Shown one piece after another: positions 34,390 to 42,135 of a DNA stretch of 64,000 nt (its first letter is position 1; every line of letters begins with the position of its first letter). A program made the position numbers and the translations under genes. Below the pieces are notes generated by a model that was given only the letters and a program-made list of their open reading frames with translations, made no database searches and had not been told where the DNA came from. Source of the DNA: Pseudomonadota bacterium (GTDB lineage: Bacteria > Pseudomonadota > Alphaproteobacteria > Acetobacterales > Acetobacteraceae); the NCBI GenBank assembly GCA_021845985.1, contig JAJZES010000005.1:1-64000 (forward strand). The letters run 5' to 3'.

Positions 34390-35775
34390 ATGTCCGCCGC
34401 CCTGCGCCCCGCCGACCCGACCAATTCGCGCATCGTCGCCGCATGGCTGGCCCGCACGCCACGCTCGGCGGCGCTGGCCGAGCAGGCGGGCGCCCTGTTC
34501 CCGAGCGGCATCACCCATGACGCGCGGCTGCAGGACCCCTATGGCCCGTTCATCGAACGGGCGCAGGGCGGCCATAAATGGGACGCCGACGGCAATCGCT
34601 ACGTCGATTTCTACGGCGGCCACGGCGCGCTGATCCTCGGCCACGCCCACCCGGCGGTGACCGCGCGCATCGCCGAGGTGGCGGGGCAGGGCACGCAGTT
34701 CGGCGCCAGCCATCCGCTGGAAGTACACTGGGCGACGCAGATCAAGCGCATGGTCGCCTCCGCCGAGCGGATCCGCTTCACCTCCTCGGGCACCGAGGCG
34801 ACGCTGATGGCGGTGCGGCTCGCCCGCGCCTTCACCGGCCGGCCGAAGCTGCTGCGCTTCAAGGGGCATTTCCACGGCTGGCACGACCACATGACCACCG
34901 GCTTCGCCAGCCATTTCGACGGCACGCCGACCGCCGGGGTGCTGGCCGGGGTTGCCGAGGGCGTGGTGCTGGCGGCGCCCGGCGATGCGGCGGCGGTGGC
35001 GGCGCTGCTGGCGACCGGCGAGGTCGCCGCGGTGATCGTCGAGCCGACCGGCGCCAGCTTCGGTCAGGTGCCGCTGCGCCCCGAGTTCCTGCACACGCTG
35101 CGCCGGATGACCGAGGCGCAGGGCACGCTGCTGATCCTCGATGAAGTCGTCACCGGCTTCCGCATCGCCCCCGGCGGGGCGCAGGCGGCGTTCGGGGTGC
35201 GGCCCGATCTGACCACCTTCGCCAAGATCGTCGCCGGCGGCCTGCCGGGGGCGGCGGTTGTCGGGCGCAAGGACGTGCTCGACCTGCTCGACTTTGCCGA
35301 GACGCGGCGCAGCGGGCGCGAAAAGGTCGGCCATCAGGGCACCTACAACGCCAATCCGCTGGCCGCGGCGGCGGGGCTGGCGGCGCTGTCGATCATCGCC
35401 GCCGAGGATGTCACCGGCCGCGCCGAAGCCACCGCCGCCCGGCTGCGCGCGGCGCTCAACGATGTGCTGGCGGACGAACGTCTCGGCTGGGCGGTCTATG
35501 GCACCTCGTCGGGCTTTCACCTGTTCCTCAACCCGGCGCGGCGCGAGGTCGATGCGCATCGGTTCGATCCGCATGCGGTGACGATGGACGAATTGAAGTC
35601 GCCGACGGCGCGTCTGCTGTCGCGGCTGCGGCTGGCGCTGCTGCTGAACGGTATCGACGTCAACGGCAGACTGTCCGGTTTCACCTCGATCGCCCATGAC
35701 GACGCCGACATCGCCGCCGCGGCGGCGGCGTTGCGGGCGAGCGTGCGGATGCTGCGCGAGGAAGGCGAGGTTTAA
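34390..35775 (+). CDS. GSA aminomutase-like class III aminotransferase
   Basis: The 461-residue PLP enzyme belongs to class III. The pyridoxal-binding lysine is K279 in TFAKIVAGGLPGAAVVG, with LILDEVVTGFR for the ring Asp and FTSSGTEATLMAVRLARAFTGR as the substrate/PLP loop. The closest known group is glutamate-1-semialdehyde aminomutase (HemL). The start, however, carries an extra 40-residue segment and the surrounding genes are not tetrapyrrole genes, so it may act on another amino acid or ketone. An alphaproteobacterium usually makes ALA by HemA (C4 route), which also argues against a true HemL. Confidence 0.75.
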   Translation: MSAALRPADPTNSRIVAAWLARTPRSAALAEQAGALFPSGITHDARLQDPYGPFIERAQGGHKWDADGNRYVDFYGGHGALILGHAHPAVTARIAEVAGQGTQFGASHPLEVHWATQIKRMVASAERIRFTSSGTEATLMAVRLARAFTGRPKLLRFKGHFHGWHDHMTTGFASHFDGTPTAGVLAGVAEGVVLAAPGDAAAVAALLATGEVAAVIVEPTGASFGQVPLRPEFLHTLRRMTEAQGTLLILDEVVTGFRIAPGGAQAAFGVRPDLTTFAKIVAGGLPGAAVVGRKDVLDLLDFAETRRSGREKVGHQGTYNANPLAAAAGLAALSIIAAEDVTGRAEATAARLRAALNDVLADERLGWAVYGTSSGFHLFLNPARREVDAHRFDPHAVTMDELKSPTARLLSRLRLALLLNGIDVNGRLSGFTSIAHDDADIAAAAAALRASVRMLREEGEV

Positions 35776-35823
35776 CGGTCGGGCAGGCTGGTGGCCCGCA
35801 CGTCCGCGGGTGGCCAGCACGAA

Positions 35824-35847
35824 CATGCCCGGCCAGGGCCGGGCATG
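35824..35847. terminator. Perfect 10-bp hairpin between convergent genes
   Basis: CATGCCCGGC (35824-35833) pairs completely with GCCGGGCATG (35838-35847) across loop CAGG. It lies 49 bases after the aminotransferase stop and before the end of the convergent lipoprotein gene. There is no T-tract. Confidence 0.5.
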
Positions 35848-35889
35848 CAGGATGTTGGCTCAGCTCACCGGGCGCGTTTCTGGCAGCGG

Positions 35890-36177
35890 CTAATCGTCGC
35901 CGCCGCCGCCCTCGCCGCCCCAGCCGCCGAAGCCGCCCCAGCCGGCATTGTCGCCCCAGCCCGTGTTACCGAACATCGTCCCCAGGCCCATCATCGGTGA
36001 GCCATAACCGGGATAAGCGGCGCCGTATCCGGGGTTGCCGCCATAGCCGTAACCCTCTCCCGGCCCGCCGACCGAAATCCCGCCGAAACCGGGCATCGGA
36101 CCGCAGCCGGCCAGCGCCACCGCCGCCAGGAACAGCAGGCCGCGCGACGACCGTATCACAGACGCTGTGTGTTGCAT
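35890..36177 (-). CDS. Small Gly/Tyr-rich lipoprotein
   Basis: The 95-residue precursor has a signal peptide with lipobox LAGC (lipid-modified C25, after LLFLAAVALAGCG). The mature part is Gly, Tyr, Asn and Trp-rich (GYGYGGNPGYGAAYPGYG, WGDNAGWGGFGGWGGEGGGGDD), low complexity and without a known domain. It should be exported and anchored to a membrane leaflet. No function is recognised. The GC of the coding region follows the Gly-rich composition. A plausible role is an envelope or surface component, but this is speculation. Confidence 0.65.
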   Translation of the reverse strand: MQHTASVIRSSRGLLFLAAVALAGCGPMPGFGGISVGGPGEGYGYGGNPGYGAAYPGYGSPMMGLGTMFGNTGWGDNAGWGGFGGWGGEGGGGDD

Positions 36178-36285
36178 CGGAGTTCTGCCGCCCCCTTAAA
36201 TAGGAACTCTGGATATTATCACGCCGGAGGGCGGACGGAACGGCACTAAAGCCGAATTTAATGCGCCACCGGCGAGGGCTGCCGG

Positions 36286-37272
36286 CTACAGGCCGGCGAA
36301 CAGCGCCGTCGAGAGGTAGCGCTCGGCGAAGGACGGGGCGATGCAGACAATCAGCTTGCCGGCAAGTGCCGCATCCCTGGCCAGGGTCAGCGCCGCGCTC
36401 AGTGCGGCACCTGAGGAAATCCCCACCGGCAGCCCCTCGGCGACGGCGCAGCGCCGCGCCGTTGCCAGCGCGTCGCGCTCGGAGACGCGCATCACCGCGT
36501 CCATCAGGTCGAGTGCCAGCACGCTCGGCTGAAACCCCGGTCCGATGCCCTGGATACCGTGCGGGCCGGGTTCGTCGCCCGACAGCACGGCGCTTTCAGC
36601 CGGCTCGACCAGGATGCAGCGCAGGCCGGGCTTGCGCGGCTTCAGCGCGCGGGCGATGCCGGTCATGGTGCCGCCGGTGCCGGCGCCGCCGATCACGATA
36701 TCGACGGCACCCGCCGTGTCGGTCCAGATCTCCTCGGCCGTGGTCGCCGCATGGGCATCGGGATTGGCCGGGTTGTCGAACTGCCGCGGCATCCAGGCGC
36801 CGGGCGTGGCGGCGAGAATCGCCTCGGCGCGGGTGATGGCGCCGGCCATGCCCTGCCGCGCCGGGGTCAGTTGCACGTCCGCGCCCATCAGCCGCAGCAT
36901 CTTGCGCCGCTCGATCGACGCCCCCTCCGGCATGGTGACGATCAGCCGGTAGCCCTTCGCCGCGGCGACGAAACCGAGCGCGATGCCGGTATTGCCGGAG
37001 GTCGGTTCGACCAGCACCGAGCGGCCGGGCTGGATGATCCCCGCCGCCTCGGCCTGCTCGACCATGGCCAGGCCGATCCGGTCCTTCACCGAGCCGAGCG
37101 GGTTGAAAAACTCCAGTTTCAGCGTCAGGTCGGCGACCAGCCCGTCTTCGGCGGTGAGTCGCGGCAGGCGGACCAGCGGGGTTGCCCCCACCAGCTCCAG
37201 CACGCTGCCAAAAATCCGTCCGCGGGCGTGGACCGGAGAGGACGACGCGCCGCTGTCGTGAAGCTTCTGCAT
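36286..37272 (-). CDS. cysK: Cysteine synthase (O-acetylserine sulfhydrylase)
   Basis: The 328-residue fold-type II PLP enzyme makes cysteine from O-acetylserine and sulfide. It has K63 in FNPLGSVKDRIG, the Asn loop PTSGNTGIALGF and the phosphate-binding GGAGTGGTMTGIARALK. The C-terminus includes EGLPVGISSGAALSAAL. The first 18 residues (QKLHDSGASSSPVHARG) are an extra low-similarity extension. The gene is divergent from an Rrf2 regulator with 98 bases between them, an arrangement that suggests direct control, as for CymR-type regulators. Confidence 0.9.
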   Translation of the reverse strand: MQKLHDSGASSSPVHARGRIFGSVLELVGATPLVRLPRLTAEDGLVADLTLKLEFFNPLGSVKDRIGLAMVEQAEAAGIIQPGRSVLVEPTSGNTGIALGFVAAAKGYRLIVTMPEGASIERRKMLRLMGADVQLTPARQGMAGAITRAEAILAATPGAWMPRQFDNPANPDAHAATTAEEIWTDTAGAVDIVIGGAGTGGTMTGIARALKPRKPGLRCILVEPAESAVLSGDEPGPHGIQGIGPGFQPSVLALDLMDAVMRVSERDALATARRCAVAEGLPVGISSGAALSAALTLARDAALAGKLIVCIAPSFAERYLSTALFAGL

Positions 37273-37328
37273 GACGCTTTCCTATCACACTCTGGCGGTG
37301 TAGAATTTGGTCTTTGCGAGCATCTGTC

Positions 37329-37384
37329 ATGCCGATCCGCCCATGCTGACCCCGCGATGCTGAGCTTTCCATGCTGATCCGGCG
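37329..37384. repeat. Four tandem 14-bp repeats before the Rrf2 gene
   Basis: Copies begin at 37329, 37343, 37357 and 37371, exactly 14 bases apart. They share ATGCYGA and a following CC. The copies are ATGCCGATCCGCCC, ATGCTGACCCCGCG, ATGCTGAGCTTTCC and ATGCTGATCCGGCG. The last copy includes the Rrf2 start codon, so the repeats run from the cysK-regulator gap into coding sequence. They may be operator sites or relics of slippage duplication. Confidence 0.7.
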
Positions 37385-37835
37385 CGACCGTGCGCTCGTC
37401 GCCGTTGCCGTCATGCTCGACGTGGCGTTCCACGGCGGCCGGGCGGCGACCGTCAGCGCCGCCGACATCGCCGAGCGGCTGGGGCTGGCGCGGCGCGGCA
37501 TGGAGCCGCTGTTGCAGGCGCTGTCGCGCGCCGGTCTGCTGGAGAGTGTGCGCGGTCCGCGCGGCGGCTACCGGCTCGGCCGGCCGCGGCGCGACATCGT
37601 GCTGGCCGATGTGGTCGCCGTCGCCGTCGAAGAAGGCGAGCCGCCGGGCGTGGACGGGCAGGGCGGCGGGCCGGGTGGGCGGCTGCCGGCGGCGGTGATC
37701 GACCCGCTGTGGACCGAGCTGGAGGATCAGGCGCGGGCGCGCCTCGCCGCGCTGACGCTGGACGATCTGATCCGCCGCGCCGCCGCCGCCGGGCTGCGCC
37801 GCCCGGCGGCCGAGCCGATCAGCTTCGCCATCTGA
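37371..37835 (+). CDS. Rrf2 family transcriptional regulator
   Basis: The 154-residue regulator begins MLIRRDRALVAVAVMLDVAFHGGR and carries the winged helix-turn-helix (ADIAERLGLARRGMEPLLQALSRAGLLESVRGPRGGYRLG). The three cysteines that bind the Fe-S cluster in IscR are absent, so it resembles CymR-like, non-cluster Rrf2 proteins. It is divergent from cysK and probably represses it in response to sulfur status, which is positional inference. The upstream in-frame ATG at 37329 meets a stop after seven codons, so 37371 is the start. Confidence 0.85.
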   Translation: MLIRRDRALVAVAVMLDVAFHGGRAATVSAADIAERLGLARRGMEPLLQALSRAGLLESVRGPRGGYRLGRPRRDIVLADVVAVAVEEGEPPGVDGQGGGPGGRLPAAVIDPLWTELEDQARARLAALTLDDLIRRAAAAGLRRPAAEPISFAI

Positions 37836-37911
37836 GCGCATATCGTCGCTTTGACGCGCCGACGCCGGGGTGGTTGAGTGCGGCCCCGCCGTCACATCTG
37901 GAGGTCCAAAG

Positions 37912-38553
37912 ATGACCGTGCAGCTTGGGCAGATCGCCCCCGATTTCGACCAGGACAGCACCCAGGGCCGCATCCACTTCCATGATTGGCTCGGTCAGTC
38001 GTGGGGCGTGCTGTTCAGCCATCCGCGCGACTACACGCCGGTCTGCACCACCGAGCTTGCCGAGGTGGCGCGGCTGAAGCCGGAATGGGACAAGCGGCAT
38101 GTCAAGCCGATCGGCCTGTCGGTCGATCCGGCGGACAGCCACAGGGGCTGGGAAAAGGACATCGAGGAGACGCAGGGCCAGCGCCTCAACTTCCCCGTGC
38201 TGGCCGACGCGGACAAGAAGGTCTCCGCCCTGTATGGCATGATCCATCCGCTGGCCGACCCGCTGCTGACCGTGCGCAGCGTCTATGTCATCGACCCGAA
38301 CAAGAAAATCCGCCTGATGATCACCTATCCGCCGAGCACCGGGCGCAATTTCGACGAGATCCTGCGGGTCATCGACAGCCTCCAGCTTACCGACGCGCAC
38401 AAGGTGGCGACGCCGGTCAACTGGACCGATGGCAAGCAGGTCATCATCGTCCCCAGCCTGTCCAATGAGGAGGCCAGGCAGCGCTTCCCCGGCGGCTGGA
38501 ATGAGCTGCGGCCCTATCTGCGCATGGTCGATCAGCCGAAACTGCCGCGCTGA
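37912..38553 (+). CDS. 1-Cys peroxiredoxin (Prx6 type)
   Basis: The 213-residue thiol peroxidase has peroxidatic C45 in DYTPVCTTELAEV (the PVCTTE signature of 1-Cys Prx6). The C-terminal extension characteristic of this class runs from about residue 150 (VATPVNWTDGKQVIIVPSLSNEEARQRF). No resolving cysteine is seen. It reduces hydrogen and alkyl peroxides using an external thiol. GGAGG sits seven to eight bases before ATG 37912. An upstream in-frame start at 37870 is less likely. Confidence 0.93.
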   Translation: MTVQLGQIAPDFDQDSTQGRIHFHDWLGQSWGVLFSHPRDYTPVCTTELAEVARLKPEWDKRHVKPIGLSVDPADSHRGWEKDIEETQGQRLNFPVLADADKKVSALYGMIHPLADPLLTVRSVYVIDPNKKIRLMITYPPSTGRNFDEILRVIDSLQLTDAHKVATPVNWTDGKQVIIVPSLSNEEARQRFPGGWNELRPYLRMVDQPKLPR

Positions 38554-38570
38554 CCTGCCCCCGGCCCGGA

Positions 38571-38604
38571 GTCGCGACCGCCCGACGCGTCGGATTGTCG
38601 CGAC
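38571..38604. repeat. Nested palindrome cluster before aroQ
   Basis: Two copies of the palindrome GTCGCGAC (38571-38578 and 38597-38604) flank the perfect 12-base palindrome CCGACGCGTCGG (38582-38593), with three bases on each side. The arrangement is symmetric. It lies between the peroxiredoxin stop (38553) and the aroQ ATG (38632). It may be a terminator of the peroxiredoxin gene or an operator for aroQ-accBC. Confidence 0.7.
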
Positions 38605-38631
38605 CCGGCCACCCATGCTAGGGCGACCGCC

Positions 38632-39102
38632 ATGACCGCTTCTTCGGTTCCCGGCCCGGTGCCGCTCATCGCGGTGCTGAACGGCCCCAATCTCAACATG
38701 CTCGGCTTGCGTCAGCCGGAAGTGTACGGCCGCGCGACGCTCGACGACGTGGAGGCGCTGTGCGCCGAAACCGCCGATCGGCTGGGGCTGGCGATTGATT
38801 TCCGCCAGACCAACGGCGAGGGCGAGCTGATTTCCTGGGTGCAGGAATGTCGCGGCCGGGCCGCCGGGCTGGTGATCAACCCGGCCGGCTACACCCATAC
38901 CTCGGTGGCGCTGATGGACGCGATCCTGGCCGCCGAAGTGCCGACGATCGAGGTGCATCTGTCCAACATCCATCGGCGGGAGAGCTTCCGCCACCATTCC
39001 TATGTGTCGCGGGCAGCGCTCGGGGTGATTTGCGGCCTCGGCGTCCGGGGCTATGCGGCGGCGCTGACGGCGCTGGCCGAACTGCTCGAGGAGGGCGCCT
39101 GA
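38632..39102 (+). CDS. aroQ: Type II 3-dehydroquinate dehydratase
   Basis: The 156-residue enzyme of the shikimate pathway converts 3-dehydroquinate to 3-dehydroshikimate. The N-terminal loop [19 protein letters not shown] carries the catalytic Tyr/Arg. The C-terminal half has [13 protein letters not shown] with the catalytic His and [18 protein letters not shown]. The length is normal. The stop overlaps the accB start (TGATG), so translation is coupled. Linkage aroQ-accB-accC is common in proteobacteria. Confidence 0.97.
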   Translation: MTASSVPGPVPLIAVLNGPNLNMLGLRQPEVYGRATLDDVEALCAETADRLGLAIDFRQTNGEGELISWVQECRGRAAGLVINPAGYTHTSVALMDAILAAEVPTIEVHLSNIHRRESFRHHSYVSRAALGVICGLGVRGYAAALTALAELLEEGA

Positions 39103-39557
39103 TGTCCGTGCCGTTCGACGCCGAATCGGTGCGGGTGCTGGCCACGATCCTGGCCGATACCGGGCTGACGGAAATCGAGATCGAGGGCAAGGACGGCCGC
39201 ATCCGCGTCGTCCGCGCCGCGGCCCCGGCGGCGCCGATGCCGGTGCTCACCGCCCAGGTCGCTGCCCCGGCCGCCGCCGCCGTCGCTTCCGCGCCGGCGC
39301 CGGCCGACGATCCGGCCAACCATCCGGGTGCCGTGCTCAGCCCGATGGTCGGCATCGCCTATCTGGCGCCCGAGCCGACGGCGACGCCGTTCATCGTTCC
39401 CGGTCAGGTGGTGGTGGCGGGGCAGACCCTGCTGCTGATCGAGGCGATGAAGACGTTCAATCAGATCAAGGCGCCGAAGGCCGGGACCGTCACGCGCATC
39501 CTCATCGCCACCGGCACGCCGGTCGAGTATGGCGAACCGCTGCTGATTTTGGAGTAG
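39102..39557 (+). CDS. accB: Acetyl-CoA carboxylase biotin carboxyl carrier protein
   Basis: The 151-residue carrier has a helical N-terminus, an Ala/Pro-rich linker (about 45-75) and a C-terminal biotinyl domain with the biotin attachment lysine K117 in LIEAMKTFNQIKAPKAG. Biotin on this lysine is carboxylated by AccC and passed to AccAD for malonyl-CoA. The gene is coupled to aroQ upstream. accC begins four bases downstream. Confidence 0.97.
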   Translation: MSVPFDAESVRVLATILADTGLTEIEIEGKDGRIRVVRAAAPAAPMPVLTAQVAAPAAAAVASAPAPADDPANHPGAVLSPMVGIAYLAPEPTATPFIVPGQVVVAGQTLLLIEAMKTFNQIKAPKAGTVTRILIATGTPVEYGEPLLILE

Positions 39558-39561
39558 CGGC

Positions 39562-40911
39562 ATGGCTGCCCCGATCCAGAAGGTGCTGATCGCCAATCGC
39601 GGCGAGATCGCCCTGCGCGTCCAGCGTGCCTGCCGCGAGATGGGCATTCCCACCGTCGCGGTCCACTCCACCGCCGATGCCGAGGCGATGCATGTGCGTC
39701 TGGCCGATGAGAGCGTCTGTATCGGCCCGCCGGCGGCGCGCGACAGCTACCTCAACGCCGCCGCCATTCTGTCGGCAGCCATCGTCACCGGCGCCGATGC
39801 GATCCATCCCGGCTACGGCTTCCTCTCAGAGAACGCCGCCTTCGCCGATATGGTGGAGGCGCACGGCCTGACCTTCATCGGCCCGTCGCCCGACCATATC
39901 CGCATGATGGGCGACAAGATCGCGGCCAAGGCGGCGATGGCCTCGCTGGGCGTGCCGCTGGTCCCCGGCTCGGAGGGCGAGGTGGCGACGCTGGAGCAGG
40001 CGCGCGCGGTGTGTGCGGCGATCGGCTATCCGGTGCTGGTCAAGGCCGCGGCCGGCGGCGGCGGGCGCGGCATGAAGGTGGCGCGCGACGCCGACGGGCT
40101 GGAGGAGGCCTGGCGCGTCGCCCGCGCCGAGGCCCGCGCGGCGTTCGGCAACGAAGCCGTCTATATGGAGAAATATCTCGACCGGCCGCGCCATATCGAA
40201 TTGCAGGTGATGGCCGATGCGTACGGCCATGTGGTGCATTTCGGCGAGCGCGACTGTTCGCTGCAGCGGCGGCACCAGAAACTGCTGGAGGAGGCCGGCT
40301 CGCCGGCGCTGGACGCGACGCAGCGGGCGCGGCTCGGCACCACCGTCACCGGCGCGCTGCGCCAGCTCGGCTACCGCAACGCCGGCACGCTGGAGTTTCT
40401 CTACCAGGACGGGCAGTTCGCGTTCATCGAGATGAACACCCGGCTGCAGGTCGAGCATCCGGTGACCGAGATGGTCTGCGACGCCGATCTGGTGCGCGAG
40501 CAGATCCGCGTCGCCTCCGGCGAGGCGCTCGGCTACACGCAGAGCGACATCGTCATGCGCGGCCACGCCATCGAATGTCGCATCACCGCCGAAGACCCGG
40601 ACAGTTTCATGCCGACGCCGGGTCTGGTGTCGGTGTATCATCCGCCGGGCGGGCCGGGCGTGCGGGTCGATTCGGCGCTCTATGCCGGCTATCGCGTGCC
40701 GCCGTTCTACGACAGTCTGGTGGCCAAGCTGATCGTGCATGCGCCGACCCGTGCCGAGGCGATTGCCCGGCTGCGCCGCAGTCTCGACGAATTCGCCGTG
40801 CTCGGCATCAAGACCACACTGCCGCTGCATCAGCGGATCGTCGAGGATGCGCAGTTCCAGGCCGGCGATTATGACATTCACTGGCTGGAGCGGTTCGTCG
40901 CGGCGCAGTGA
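39562..40911 (+). CDS. accC: Acetyl-CoA carboxylase biotin carboxylase subunit
   Basis: The 449-residue ATP-grasp enzyme carboxylates biotin on AccB. The biotin carboxylase N domain begins IQKVLIANRGEIALRV. The ATP-grasp region has KAAAGGGGRGMKVARD, HVVHFGERDCSLQRRHQKLLEEAGS and FIEMNTRLQVEHPVTEMV, with the catalytic Lys/Glu and Arg. The C-terminal domain is ITAEDPDSFMPTPG to the end. It lies directly after accB and completes the operon. Confidence 0.97.
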   Translation: MAAPIQKVLIANRGEIALRVQRACREMGIPTVAVHSTADAEAMHVRLADESVCIGPPAARDSYLNAAAILSAAIVTGADAIHPGYGFLSENAAFADMVEAHGLTFIGPSPDHIRMMGDKIAAKAAMASLGVPLVPGSEGEVATLEQARAVCAAIGYPVLVKAAAGGGGRGMKVARDADGLEEAWRVARAEARAAFGNEAVYMEKYLDRPRHIELQVMADAYGHVVHFGERDCSLQRRHQKLLEEAGSPALDATQRARLGTTVTGALRQLGYRNAGTLEFLYQDGQFAFIEMNTRLQVEHPVTEMVCDADLVREQIRVASGEALGYTQSDIVMRGHAIECRITAEDPDSFMPTPGLVSVYHPPGGPGVRVDSALYAGYRVPPFYDSLVAKLIVHAPTRAEAIARLRRSLDEFAVLGIKTTLPLHQRIVEDAQFQAGDYDIHWLERFVAAQ

Positions 40912-41037
40912 GCCGCGCCGGCGCGGAGTCGTTGGCTGGGATACGCATGGCCTGGCGCACCGAGAGCCTTTGTGGGATTGGGTTGGGGGAGGGGCCAGCC
41001 ACGCAGGACTCGGCCCTTGCGCGACCCCTCACCCCGG

Positions 41038-41059
41038 CCCTCTCCCCAAGGGGAGAGGG
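41038..41059. repeat. REP-like inverted repeat between convergent genes
   Basis: CCCTCTCCCC (41038-41047) and GGGGAGAGGG (41050-41059) form a ten-pair stem around AA, preceded by CCCTCACCCCGGC. This resembles the short repetitive palindrome found in many proteobacterial intergenic regions. It lies between accC and the convergent oxygenase gene and may act as a terminator. Confidence 0.6.
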
Positions 41060-41075
41060 AGCTTTGGTCGGCGGA

Positions 41076-42032
41076 TCAACGAGAGTCTGACGAGTGCCGG
41101 GGCGCGCGTGCCCCGGCCAGGGCGCTGAACTCGGGAAACCGCGTCATCGCCGCCCACAAATGGTCGCCATAGGTGAACGGCGCGAAGGCCGGTGCGCCGG
41201 GCAGCGGCAGCGGGCTGATCAGCGCCTCGGCGCGCGGCTCGTAAAAGAACGGGATGGAGTGGCGCGCCCGCCCGGTGCCGAGCACCTGATGGCGGGTGGC
41301 GCGGATGCGCCCGCCGGTCCAGCGCTCCAGCAGCGCGCCAAAATTGACCGCCAGCGTGCCTTCGCCCGGCGGCACGTCGATCCAGGCGCCGTCCGCCGCC
41401 TGCGCCTGCAGGCCGGGCACGCCATCCTGTGCCAGCAGCGTGACGAAGCCGCTATCGACATGGGCGAGGCCGGACATGGCCTGCGTCTCCAGCGGCAGGC
41501 CGGCGCGGCTGGCCGGCGTGCGCGGCGGGTAGTGGATCAGCCGCAGCGTCGAAATGCCGCCGGCGAAGGCCGGGACGAGGCAGTCTTCCGGCAGGCCGAG
41601 GCCGCGCGCCAGCGCCCGCATGATGCGCCCGCCGAGTCGCTCCATCGCCAGGAAATAGGCAGCGGCGGCGTCGCGCCATCCGGGCAGCGCGGTCTCCGGC
41701 GGCAAGGCGCTCGGCTCCTCCAGTGGATCGTCGCTCGGCGGCATCGCGCGGGCGATGTCGGGGCCGATGTCGATACCCTCTTTATAGCTGCCGACGCCGT
41801 CCTGCAGCGGGAACCAGCCGCGGTAGAGATTCGGGCTGGCGGCGCGAAAGCTGCGGCGCAGCAGGGCGCTGTGGTCGGCGAGGGCGAAGATGCGCAGCAG
41901 CGCGGCGCGGGTCGCGGCGTCCGGCGCGGCCGGTGTCGCCACGGTCATGAATCCGATGCCGGTGGCGGCGGCGAGGATGGCGCGGTCGCTGGCAGGGGTG
42001 TCGCCATGGTGCAGGTCGATGAGTGGAATCAT
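41076..42032 (-). CDS. 2-oxoglutarate-Fe(II) dioxygenase (isopenicillin N synthase family)
   Basis: The 318-residue protein has the two domains of the 2OG-Fe(II) family. An N-terminal DIOX_N region (MIPLIDLHHGDTP, GFMTVATP) leads to a jelly-roll with facial triad H191, D193 (HVDSGFVTLL) and H248 (RATRHQVL), and the 2-oxoglutarate Arg-x-Ser in RHSIPFFYEP. It probably hydroxylates or oxidises a small organic acid, amino acid or hydantoin product. It is divergent from hyuA across 103 bases. The substrate is not visible in sequence. Confidence 0.87.
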   Translation of the reverse strand: MIPLIDLHHGDTPASDRAILAAATGIGFMTVATPAAPDAATRAALLRIFALADHSALLRRSFRAASPNLYRGWFPLQDGVGSYKEGIDIGPDIARAMPPSDDPLEEPSALPPETALPGWRDAAAAYFLAMERLGGRIMRALARGLGLPEDCLVPAFAGGISTLRLIHYPPRTPASRAGLPLETQAMSGLAHVDSGFVTLLAQDGVPGLQAQAADGAWIDVPPGEGTLAVNFGALLERWTGGRIRATRHQVLGTGRARHSIPFFYEPRAEALISPLPLPGAPAFAPFTYGDHLWAAMTRFPEFSALAGARAPRHSSDSR

Positions 42033-42135
42033 TGCGCCAGCGTGCCCCGCCGGCGCCGCCCGCGCAAGGCGGCTACAGGCGGCCGGGGCGGCCGGGGCGG
42101 TTGCGCCGGCATTGCCGTCGCGGCACTGTGCCGCC

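Noticed and set aside
42077-42098. Tandem GGCCGGGGC repeats between the oxygenase and hyuA
   Set aside because: Only two short copies of a very GC-rich motif. This is expected by chance in such DNA.
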